Below, in pieces: positions 16,365-22,656 of a stretch of DNA of 22,656 bases (position 1 is the stretch's first letter; each line of letters begins with the position of its first letter). The notes under the pieces are model-generated. The model searched no databases. It had not been told where the DNA came from and saw nothing but the letters and a program-made list of their open reading frames with translations. This stretch comes from CAADGU01 sp964581605 (lineage in GTDB: Bacteria > Chloroflexota > Anaerolineae > Promineifilales > Promineifilaceae): positions 1 through 22,656 of the forward strand of contig CAZOPF010000091.1 of assembly GCA_964581605.1 (NCBI GenBank), written 5' to 3'. Position numbers and translations under genes: made by a program.

Positions 16365-18475
16365 ACGAAGCTGAAGAGTGGCAAGTGGCGGAGGAGAAAA
16401 GGAGCAGGGGGGCGGAGGAGAGATCGTCCGTACTCCTCCGCTCCACCGCTCCACCGCCCCTCCGCCCCTCCGCTCCACCGCTCCACCGCTCCACCGCTCC
16501 ACCGCCCCTCCGCCCCTCCGCTCCACCGCCCCTCCGCCCCTCCGCTCCACCGCTCCTGCTTTTGCTGGGGACGCTGGCGTTGTATGCGTCGTCGTTGGCG
16601 TTTGGCTTTATGTGGGATGACCCTGTTTTTTATGGGCATGTGGGGCAGGCGTGGTGGCAGACGTTGTTGCCTACGCCTGATTTTCAATTTTATCGGCCGT
16701 TGACGATGTTCTATTTCTGGCAGTTCCGGCGGCCGGATGGCACGTTTGCTGTAGCGGCCATGCACGGCTTCCAGATCGCGTTTCATCTGCTCAATGTGGC
16801 GTTGGCGTATGCCATTAGCCGCCGGTTGGGGTTGGCGCGGGGGACGGCCGTTGCGGTGGCCGCACTGTTCGCCGTTTATCCATTTTCGCAGCAGGCGGTG
16901 GCCTGGGCGGTGCCGCATCATCCATTGACGGCCGTGCTGCTGAATGGAGCGTGGCTGGCTTATATGGCGGCCCGCCCGTTGGCGACCCGCCCACTGCCGC
17001 TACACCAGGCGCAACATGGCCGTCCTTGGTTTGCCATCAGCCTGGTTTTGTTTGGTCTGGCGTTGGCGGTGCAGGAAAACAGTGCCACGCTGGCCGTTAT
17101 CCCATTACTGTATGAGTTGTTGGTGCGGCAGACGACCGTGCGGCCGTTAACGTTCCGCCATCTGTGGGCCTGGCGTTGGCCGCTGATTTTTCTACTGGTG
17201 GCGGCCGTGTATGTGGTGGCGTGGTTGTTTATCCCCCGGCAAGAGAGTTTAACCGGGCTGTTTTTAGACGGCCGTAACCTTTCTTTCTTCTTGCAAGGCA
17301 TGGCCTATCCGCTGTGGGGTCGCCCAGGGCAATGGGCATGGGCGGCCGTATGGCCGGGGCCGGCGGTGGGGCTGGTTTCTGCGACGGCCGTCGTGGGCTT
17401 ATGTGGATTGGCTGCCTGGCGGGGGCAGGGGCGGGTGGCGCTGTTTGGGCTGGGCTGGACAGTGGCCGGTATTTTGCCCATGTTGGTGGGGTTGAACTAT
17501 GCCTATGTCAGTTTGGGGTCACGCCTGCTGTACACCTCGGCTGTGGGTGTGGCTTTGCTGTGGGGCTGTGCTTGGTGGCCGCGCCCCAACGAGCGGCTGG
17601 TTATTCGCGTAGCCAGTATGGGAATAATAGCTTTTATTCTAGCTCAGAGTGTGTGGCTGGTGTGGGAATTTCAGCAGTTGTGGCAAACGGGCACGGCGCA
17701 TCTGGCGCAAGCGGTTATGGCGTTGGATGAGGCAGGGGACGGCCGTCTGCTCTTCCTCAACTTCCCTGACCGCTACGCCCCGAAACGGCCGCCCTATCCG
17801 GTGGGTTATTGGGGGCTGACGTTGGCGCCAGTGGCGGTGGAACTGGCCGATTTTCAGCGAGTATGGACGGGTGGGCAGGCGGCATCGCTCTCGCGGGCCA
17901 TGCCCTGGCTGGATCAGGCTATGCGGGAAAATGGGGAGACGGCCGTAGATATGCGCGGGGTGATTGTGCAGCCAGACGAACTGGCAGAATTGGCAAACGA
18001 GGTGGATGGGGTTTATATCACGCGCTATGAGGCAGACGGCCGTTGGCAGTTGCAATGGGCTGGCCGTCTTTTGCCAGAGGTGGCGGGGGATTGCTATTTG
18101 GCTCGTTTTGGCGAGCAGATTTGCCTGCATCAGGTTCAAATTGAAGAAGCGGGGGACGTGTGGGAAGTGACATTGGTCTGGTCTACGGCCGGGCCGCTGC
18201 CACCGCAACTGACCATTTTTACGCACCTGGGGCTGCCCGGCCAACCACCGCTGGCGCAGGCTGATGGCGATACCTGGCGCGGTGCGTTGCCCCTGGCAAA
18301 CTGGCCTTCCAACAGGCTCATCGTTGAACAGCGCACGTTGCCTCGTTTAGCAGAAAATGGTCTGGTGTTGCAAGTGGGGGTGTATGACTGGGTTGAGGGG
18401 CAGCGATTGGCGGGGGTGGAGGTGGATGGGGGGCGGCCGTTGCCCGATAATGGCTGGCGTGAAGGTGTGAAGTGA
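16361..18475 (+). CDS. Third multi-TM glycosyltransferase-like protein, with Pro-rich repeat-encoded N-terminus
   Basis: This 704-residue membrane protein has about ten hydrophobic spans (about residues 65-440). After the first span comes an acidic pair, Asp86-Asp87 in MWDDPVF, and YRPL at 111-114, the pattern seen in PMT/TMTC-like GT-C proteins. A soluble beta-rich tail from about 576 carries the operon's shared pattern (VLQVGVYDWVEGQRL). Its ATG overlaps the previous stop (ATGA), so it is translationally coupled. Residues about 27-64 are a low-complexity Pro/Ser/Arg/Leu repeat (STAPPPLRPSAPP) made by an 8-bp tandem array and are not part of the fold; the membrane domain starts right after. 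Gain or loss of one unit would break the frame. The sugar donor and acceptor are unknown. It ends 12 bases from a convergent gene with no visible terminator. Confidence 0.8.
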   Translation: MNEAEEWQVAEEKRSRGAEERSSVLLRSTAPPPLRPSAPPLHRSTAPPPLRPSAPPPLRPSAPPLLLLLGTLALYASSLAFGFMWDDPVFYGHVGQAWWQTLLPTPDFQFYRPLTMFYFWQFRRPDGTFAVAAMHGFQIAFHLLNVALAYAISRRLGLARGTAVAVAALFAVYPFSQQAVAWAVPHHPLTAVLLNGAWLAYMAARPLATRPLPLHQAQHGRPWFAISLVLFGLALAVQENSATLAVIPLLYELLVRQTTVRPLTFRHLWAWRWPLIFLLVAAVYVVAWLFIPRQESLTGLFLDGRNLSFFLQGMAYPLWGRPGQWAWAAVWPGPAVGLVSATAVVGLCGLAAWRGQGRVALFGLGWTVAGILPMLVGLNYAYVSLGSRLLYTSAVGVALLWGCAWWPRPNERLVIRVASMGIIAFILAQSVWLVWEFQQLWQTGTAHLAQAVMALDEAGDGRLLFLNFPDRYAPKRPPYPVGYWGLTLAPVAVELADFQRVWTGGQAASLSRAMPWLDQAMRENGETAVDMRGVIVQPDELAELANEVDGVYITRYEADGRWQLQWAGRLLPEVAGDCYLARFGEQICLHQVQIEEAGDVWEVTLVWSTAGPLPPQLTIFTHLGLPGQPPLAQADGDTWRGALPLANWPSNRLIVEQRTLPRLAENGLVLQVGVYDWVEGQRLAGVEVDGGRPLPDNGWREGVK
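16439..16558. repeat. 8-bp tandem array (15 units) inside a coding sequence
   Basis: Fifteen consecutive 8-bp units are made of two variants, A = CGCTCCAC and B = CGCCCCTC, in the order AABBAAAABBABBA plus a final CGCTCCTG. Eight is not a multiple of three, so each unit change shifts the downstream frame. Just upstream, GCGGAGGAG (16388-16396 and 16412-16420) can pair with CTCCTCCGC (16433-16441). The minus strand is strongly G-rich here. Confidence 0.9.
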
Positions 18476-18487
18476 GGGGGGGGATGA

Positions 18488-18898
18488 TCAGGGGAGTGGG
18501 GTTGCAGGTTTCGGCCATTCGGGGTCTAAAAAGGTTTGGATTTCAATCAGGTAGCCGTTGGGGTCGCGAGCGAAAAGTTGGTAGATGTTGAAGCGGGTGT
18601 TGCGTGTGGGTGGTTTTTCAATGGGCACGTGGTGAGCCAGCAAATAATTGTGCCAGGCGTCCACTTCCGGGGAGACCAGGGTCAGGATGATACCCTGGGT
18701 AGGTGGCGTATTGCCCGCTTCCGTACTCAGCGCCTGGCAGAAACCGAGGTAGGCATCACCGCCAGTAGCGTAAATCCGGCAAACCCCTTGATCGAGGACG
18801 AGGGGTAGTTGCAGGATGGTTTCGTAGAACACGGCCGTTGCTACCAGATCGGCCGTGTACAAAAAAGTCACCTGCTGTTCAATCGCTGGTCGTTGCAT
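18488..18898 (-). CDS. VOC (glyoxalase/bleomycin-resistance) superfamily protein
   Basis: This 136-residue protein has the paired beta-alpha-beta-beta-beta layout of the vicinal oxygen chelate superfamily. The first half starts VTFLYTADLVATAVFYETIL and contains YLGFCQ. The second contains the typical ending LFARDPNGYLIEIQTF (about 108-123), where Glu119 is in the usual metal-ligand position. The first-half ligand is not obvious, so metal binding is uncertain. Members include glyoxalases, dioxygenases and antibiotic-binding proteins; the substrate cannot be assigned. ATG at 18898 follows the antitoxin stop by 3 bases, and an in-frame TTG at 18901 is also possible. It is therefore the third cistron of the toxin-antitoxin operon. 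No separate RBS is clear, so coupling is likely. Confidence 0.8.
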   Translation of the reverse strand: MQRPAIEQQVTFLYTADLVATAVFYETILQLPLVLDQGVCRIYATGGDAYLGFCQALSTEAGNTPPTQGIILTLVSPEVDAWHNYLLAHHVPIEKPPTRNTRFNIYQLFARDPNGYLIEIQTFLDPEWPKPATPLP

Positions 18899-18901
18899 CA
18901 A

Positions 18902-19147
18902 TCAATCTGGCAGGTTTTCTAACCGCGTTAATTGACCCTGACGCGCCTGTTCTTGTGCCTCCGCAATCCGTTGTTGGAAACGCGGGTCATGCAGTAAACG
19001 ATACTCAAACCACTCATCCTCATCAGCAAACCCAATGAGTACGGCGGCCGGTTTACCATGGCGTGTAATCACAATCTGTTCCTTTGCGGCCTCATCAATA
19101 AAAAACGAAAGTTTATCTTTTGCCTCTTTCAGCGATACCTTTATCAT
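18902..19147 (-). CDS. Phd/YefM-family antitoxin
   Basis: This 81-residue protein begins MIKVSLKEAKDKLSFFIDEA, followed by EQIVITRHGKPAAVLI, the hallmark of Phd/YefM antitoxins. The N-terminal half should dimerise and bind the operon promoter. The charged, helical C-terminal half (about 45-81) normally neutralises the toxin. ATG at 19147 overlaps the toxin stop (ATGA) and has GGGAG 9 bases upstream. The reading frame is intact. The order toxin-then-antitoxin is the reverse of classic phd-doc. Because the upstream toxin carries a premature stop, coupled translation of the antitoxin may be reduced, leaving its own RBS to act alone. Confidence 0.88.
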   Translation of the reverse strand: MIKVSLKEAKDKLSFFIDEAAKEQIVITRHGKPAAVLIGFADEDEWFEYRLLHDPRFQQRIAEAQEQARQGQLTRLENLPD

Positions 19148-19440
19148 GTTTTTTGTCTCCCAAAAGTTTGCAGCCATCTTTCTGCATCTTGTTTCAAGAC
19201 GATAGCCAGAATTTGCACAGATTCCCCTTCGATCTGGTAGAAAATGCGTAAATCATCTACTCGTAACCGATACTCCGGCCACGCTAACTGACGCAACCGC
19301 TTGATTCTACTTTTACTTTCCTTTTATGGCTCATACCGCAAATGAACTTCAACAGCATCCTTCACCGTCGCTCGCCAACGAGCATCCAACCCATGATAGT
19401 CCTGCAAAGCATTATCGGTGAATTCAATTTCAAATCTCAT
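19144..19440 (-). pseudogene. RelE/ParE-superfamily toxin gene with premature in-frame stop
   Basis: Reading from ATG at 19440 gives MRFEIEFTDNALQDYHGLD, continuing to VEVHLRYEP, then TAA as codon 39 (19324-19326). The same frame goes on as KESKSRIKRLRQLAWPEYRLR, VDDLRIFYQIEGESVQILAIV and LKQDAERWLQTFG, to a TGA that overlaps the antitoxin ATG. The whole 98-codon frame fits RelE/ParE-like mRNA interferases or gyrase poisons, including the basic SRIKRLR segment and the DLRIFY strand. Only one codon interrupts it; Lys (AAA) or Gln (CAA) there would need a single base change. It is probably a recently inactivated toxin, or a sequencing error. The promoter and coupling remain intact. Confidence 0.85.
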
Positions 19441-19447
19441 TGTAGCT

Positions 19448-19476
19448 ATTGTATGGCTTGCAAATAGCCCCGTCAA
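19448..19476 (-). promoter_or_regulatory. Promoter of the toxin-antitoxin-VOC operon
   Basis: On the minus strand TTGACG (19471-19476) and TACAAT (19448-19453) are separated by exactly 17 bases. Only 7 bases lie between the -10 box and the toxin ATG at 19440, so transcription should start at or next to the ATG (leaderless). The imperfect dyad usually bound by the antitoxin was not identified. Confidence 0.72.
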
Positions 19477-19536
19477 TGCAGTTCCAGTATGGGGGGGCGG
19501 ATTTTTTTGTTGAGGTGGTATAACGGCCGTTATGCT

Positions 19537-19670
19537 ACCGGATGGAATCCGGTGTCTGATACATAAAACGCACTGAAAGTGCGTTAAAGAATCGTCATCC
19601 TGGCCTACCCGGCTTGCTTTAGTGCGCTTCAGCGTACTTTTTATTGCAGCCTGGGAATTCTATTCCCAGG
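19537..19670. repeat. Composite palindromic intergenic element
   Basis: Four hairpins are arranged roughly symmetrically: ACCGGAT/ATCCGGT (19537-19553), ACGCACT/AGTGCGT (19568-19584), AGTGCGCT/AGCGTACT with one mismatch (19621-19638), and CCTGGGAAT/ATTCCCAGG (19650-19670). The inner two are flanked by TTAAAG and CTTTA, so the halves are inverted relative to each other. The 311-base gap (19441-19751) holds this element, one ACGGCCGT at about 19522, the promoter above and the RBS of the next gene, and no other gene. Confidence 0.75.
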
Positions 19671-19751
19671 TAAAAGGCCCCATTTGTGCTCTACCGCCAC
19701 ACGCGGCATACTAGTTGCCAGTGCAAAGGCCGGTTCCTTCTGGAGGACAAC

Positions 19752-21579
19752 ATGGCAATTTCCCAAAAAATTGGTCGTTATGAAATTCTGTCCAAAGTTG
19801 CGGGCGGGGGGATGGCGGCCGTTTACCTGGCGCGTGATCCGCGGGTGGGGCGGCAGGTGGCGGTGAAGGTGTTGTATGAACACCTGGCCCAAGACCCACA
19901 AATCCGCGAACGGTTCAAGCGGGAGGCGGAGACGATTGCCGCGTTGGAGCATCCGGCCATTGTGCCCCTCTATGATTTTGGTGAGGAAGATGAAAGCCTG
20001 TACCTGGTGATGCGTTATATGCAGGGTGGTACGTTGATTTCGCGGATGACGGCCGGGGGAATGCCCGTTAGCGAGATCCTGCCTATTGTGCAGCGGGTGG
20101 GGGCGGCGTTGACCGAGGCGCACAACCAAAAAATCATCCACCGTGATTTGAAGCCGGGTAATATCCTGTTTGACCATACCAATCAGGCCTACCTGTCTGA
20201 TTTTGGCATTGCCCGGCTGCTGGAAGCAACGATGACGGCCACGGACGCCATGATGGGNNNNNNNNNNNNNNNNNNNNNNNNNNNNNNNNNNNNNNNNNNN
20301 NNNNNNNNNNNNNNNNNNNNNNNNNNNNNNNNNNNNNNNNNNNNNNNNNNNNNNNNNGACGGCCACGGACGCCATGATGGGCACACCGGCCTACATGAGT
20401 CCAGAGCAGGTGCGTGGCCCTAAAGAGGTGGATTACCGCAGCGACATTTACGGGTTGGGCGTGATTTTGTTCGAGATGTTGACGGGGCAACGGCCGTTTA
20501 CCGGCGACACCCCTTTGGAACAGGCCACCGCCCGTATCCTCTACCCACCACCCCACCTGCGTGACTTAAATACGGAATTGCCGGACGGCTGGGATTGGGT
20601 CATTCAAAAGGCGCTGGCGCGGGAAAAAACAGAGCGGTACCAATCCGTAGCGGAATTAGTGGCGGATGTGGAGGCGGTGGCTGACGGCCGTACCCCTTCT
20701 GCCCCTCCTGTTTTTGCAACTAACCCGGACGCTATCGCCGCCACCTTCGTTTTGACCCCTGAACCCATCGCCACCCGTCTGATAACACCGCCCGCTTCGC
20801 CTACACCGGAAATTGTGCCGCCAGTTGTTGCTGAGGGCAGCCACTCTACGCCCGTCAAACCGGGAGCAGATGAAGCAATCACGGCCGAGAAAAAAAACTG
20901 GCGTCTACGTCTCCTGGCGGCCGTTGGTGGGCTGCTGCTTCTGGGTGTGCTGGCTGTTCTGGTGGTCATTCGCGGGCGTGAGACGGCCGAGCCAACCGAA
21001 ACACCCATAGCTGCTGCCGCAATTGACACAGAAACACCGACACTCACGGCCATACCATCCGCAACCCAAACGCCAACCCTGACCATCACCCCGTCGGCTA
21101 CTGCTTCGGCGACGCCCACACGTACTCCTTCAGCCACCAGAACGCCAACAGCGACAACGGCCGTGACGGCAGCGAATATCCCCCAAACAGGTGCGGTGCG
21201 GGGGCCGGCCAATGTGCGTAACGGGCCGGGAGTGGTGTATGCGGTCATTGCGGCCGTGCGGACTGGCGACACGGTAACGGTACTGGCGCGGGACGCGAGC
21301 GGCGAATGGTTAAATGTGGAATTGGCTGATGGGACGGCCGGCTGGCTGGCGGCCCGTTTTGTGGACAGTGTGGCCGAGGATATTCCGTTGGCCGCCACCA
21401 TTCCCGCCACGCCACGACCGACTAATACATCTACACCTACGATTACCCCTACATTCACCCCTGTACCACCTGCTCCGGGTGGCGGTGGCGGCGGTGGCGA
21501 CAACACACCTATACCCACAACCGCGCCGACCTGGACGGCGCCACCCATTGAACCCACCTGGACGCCGCCTGGGTATTAA
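19752..21579 (+). CDS. Membrane Ser/Thr protein kinase with SH3-like sensor domain (interrupted by assembly gap)
   Basis: The gene starts at ATG 19752, with GGAGG 5 bases upstream. Before the gap the kinase domain shows GGGMAAVY, Lys39 in VAVK, HRDLKPGN with Asp132, and DFG at 150-152. After the gap the same domain continues GTPAYMSPEQ. A 24-bp sequence ending the left side (20234-20257) is repeated exactly at the start of the right side (20358-20381). Merging the copies and dropping the 100 N gives one open frame of 567 residues. In that numbering there is a membrane helix at about 346-365, a Thr/Pro-rich linker, an SH3-like domain at 441-497 (NVRNGPG; GWLAARFV) and a Pro/Gly-rich tail. This is the layout of the kinase-caspase protein without the caspase part. 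As deposited the frame is broken by the gap. Confidence 0.88.
20258..20357. other. Assembly gap of exactly 100 N
   Basis: One hundred N lie inside the activation segment of the second kinase. The 24 bases on each side are identical, which suggests that two overlapping contigs were scaffolded without being merged. The 100 N is probably a placeholder and not a measured length. Confidence 0.95.
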
Positions 21580-21587
21580 TGTAGAGA

Positions 21588-21744
21588 GGGCGAGGCAACC
21601 GGGAATGTGTAATAACGGCCGGGGTGGGAGTGTTACCCGGTTGCCTCGCCCCTACGACAGACAGGTTGGTGTATGGTGTAGGGGCGAGGCGGTTGGGAAA
21701 GATGTAAATTCAGCGGTGATACCCCATTCCCAACCGCCTCGCCC
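21588..21744. repeat. Tandem pair of long perfect hairpins
   Basis: Two related inverted repeats follow the kinase gene. Arms GGGCGAGGCAACCGGG (21588-21603) and their exact complement (21636-21651) form a 16-bp stem with a 32-base loop. Arms GGGCGAGGCGGTTGGGAA (21682-21699) and their exact complement (21727-21744) form an 18-bp stem with a 27-base loop. Both stems begin with GGGCGAGGC and are flanked by GTA/TAC remnants, so they belong to one family. There is no T-tract, but they may attenuate transcription. Confidence 0.9.
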
Positions 21745-21783
21745 GGATTATGTAAACGGTTCAGGGCAGCGGATGAAGAGCTG

Positions 21784-21817
21784 ATAAACGGATGGGTGGA
21801 ATGATTCATCCGTTTAT
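21784..21817. repeat. ACGGATG inverted repeat upstream of the SBBP-type gene
   Basis: ATAAACGGATG (21784-21794) and CATCCGTTTAT (21807-21817) form a perfect 11-bp stem with a 12-base loop, 33 bases before the next start codon. It shares the ACGGAT word with the repeats at 758-815 and 1152-1217. Confidence 0.75.
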
Positions 21818-21850
21818 CCGTTTCCCATCTGCTGCCAGGAGGAAGTAACG

Positions 21851-22656
21851 ATGAAGAAAGTCATTTTTGTTTTAATGGGTTTTACGATCTTGCTGTTGGC
21901 TCTGGTCGCAAGTCGGTCACAAACAGAACAACCAGAATCATTACCAATTGCTCCAACGCCGGAGACAGAGCAAGCCGTTGCGCAGACATTATCCCAACTG
22001 CCGCTGTATTTCATCGAAAACCAGGGGCAGTTGGATGAGCAGGTGGCGTATTACGTGCAGGGGCAGGATACGGCCGTGTACTTCACGGCTACCGGCGTCA
22101 CCATTGCCCAGACCACGCCTACTGACCAACTGTCATCCCGAGGAGTCTTCGACGAGGAATCTGCGCGTCCCTGGCTGGAAAGATTCCTCGCTCCGCAGAC
22201 TTCGCTCGGAATGACAATGGGCAGCGATGCTGTTCAAGCCACCACCACTGAAGCGCAGCGGTGGAGCGTGAAGCTGGAGTTTGTGGGTGCTAACCCGGAT
22301 GTGCGGCCGATTGGTGAAGACGAGACCGAGGCGATCATCTCTTACTTCAAAGGTCAGCCCGACGAATGGCACACTGGCTTGCCGACATTCAGCCGTGTAG
22401 TCTATCCTGACCTGTGGCCGGGGATTGATCTGGTATATGAAGGCAGCGCCAGCCAACTGAAATACACCTTTCTCGTGCAGCCAGGAGCCGACCCGTCTCA
22501 AATTCGGCTGGCCTACGAGGGCGCGACGGATGTAACGCTGAACGCGGCCGGGCAAATGGAAGTACAAACGCCAATTGGTGGCTTCATTGACGATACGCCC
22601 GTAGCCTACCAGGAAATAGACGGTGAGCGTGTACCGGTAGAAATGGCGTATGTGCT
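21851..22656 (+). CDS. Secreted DUF7948/SBBP-repeat-type protein (5' part, runs off the window)
   Basis: ATG at 21851 has AGGAGG 8 bases upstream (21837-21842), and the frame stays open for 268 codons to the window edge. The N-terminus (MKKVIFVLMGFTILLLALVAS) is a signal peptide or anchor. The following LPLYFIENQGQLDEQVAYYVQG, AVYFTATGV, LEFVGANPD, YPDLWPGIDLVYEG, FLVQPGADPSQIRLAYEGA and TPIGGFIDDTPVAYQ match the domain that heads SBBP beta-propeller proteins (DUF7948), usually very long extracellular proteins of unknown role. Residues about 94-122 do not fit the domain and are encoded by a hairpin repeat (22131-22216) that keeps the frame open. The C-terminal repeats would lie beyond the window. 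It is downstream of the second kinase, separated by hairpins. Confidence 0.82.
   Translation, partial: MKKVIFVLMGFTILLLALVASRSQTEQPESLPIAPTPETEQAVAQTLSQLPLYFIENQGQLDEQVAYYVQGQDTAVYFTATGVTIAQTTPTDQLSSRGVFDEESARPWLERFLAPQTSLGMTMGSDAVQATTTEAQRWSVKLEFVGANPDVRPIGEDETEAIISYFKGQPDEWHTGLPTFSRVVYPDLWPGIDLVYEGSASQLKYTFLVQPGADPSQIRLAYEGATDVTLNAAGQMEVQTPIGGFIDDTPVAYQEIDGERVPVEMAYV
22131..22216. repeat. Hairpin repeat element inserted in frame in the SBBP-type gene
   Basis: The 86-bp element starts TGTCATCCCGAGGAG and ends GCTCGGAATGACA. Its left part (to about 22162) and right part (from about 22181) are imperfect inverted copies, including GAGGAATCT against AGATTCCTC. The arm consensus TGTCATTCCGAG...GAGGAATCT resembles a dispersed bacterial repeat that I recall seeing as intergenic copies in other genomes. 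Here it is translated as a foreign segment of about 29 residues. Confidence 0.85.

Noticed and set aside
15762..16550. Minus-strand open frame rich in ERRGGGAVERW repeats
   Set aside because: It is the antisense of the 8-bp array, which stays open in many frames, plus the antisense of the glycosyltransferase C-terminus.
20604..21557. Long open frame (317 codons) on the minus strand opposite the second kinase tail
   Set aside because: It mirrors the Thr/Pro-rich linker and SH3-like region of the real gene, is Val/Gly/Ala low-complexity and has no recognisable domain.
21588..21744. Possible CRISPR array from repeated GGGCGAGGC segments
   Set aside because: There are only two hairpins, in inverted and not direct arrangement, with no regular spacers and no cas genes.

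Overview
The window looks like a chromosomal segment of an Anaerolineae-type member of the Chloroflexota. This is inferred from gene style: two membrane-anchored Ser/Thr kinases with Thr/Pro-rich linkers and extracytoplasmic SH3-like domains, multi-membrane-span GT39-like glycosyltransferases carrying large beta-rich C-terminal modules, a ClpC with a UVR domain, a four-domain ribosomal protein S1 and an SBBP-type secreted protein. The octamer palindrome ACGGCCGT occurs about 50 times on a by-eye count. No tRNA, rRNA, CRISPR array, insertion sequence or phage gene was seen.

Layout. 1-1984: a possible gene start leaving the left edge, a SAM-methyltransferase-like protein, a DUF971 protein and a membrane-anchored SGNH hydrolase. 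2057-6650: diaminopimelate decarboxylase (lysA) downstream of an unusual kinase/caspase-like/EF-hand/transmembrane/SH3 protein, with a LysM lipoprotein reading away from it and ending in a bidirectional terminator. 6697-10492: an rpsA-clpC operon behind a near-consensus promoter. 10531-18475: three translationally coupled membrane glycosyltransferase genes. 18488-19476: a minus-strand operon of a RelE/ParE-like toxin broken by an in-frame stop, an intact Phd/YefM antitoxin and a VOC-family protein. 19537-22656: a composite palindromic repeat, a second kinase interrupted by a 100-N gap that is probably an assembly artefact, tandem long hairpins, and the 5' part of a DUF7948/SBBP-type secreted protein.

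How the genes may work together. Kinase 1, the LysM lipoprotein, LysA and the SGNH hydrolase all plausibly touch the cell envelope. A sensor that binds the wall outside and carries a kinase plus a protease-like domain inside could link envelope state to regulated proteolysis or cell death; this is inference. The three glycosyltransferases probably build or attach a surface glycan.

The most striking feature beyond the genes is repeat content. Short words (AACAGTG, CCGATTACC, an 8-bp Pro-coding unit and a hairpin element) occur both between genes and in frame inside genes (lysA, two glycosyltransferases, the SBBP-type gene).
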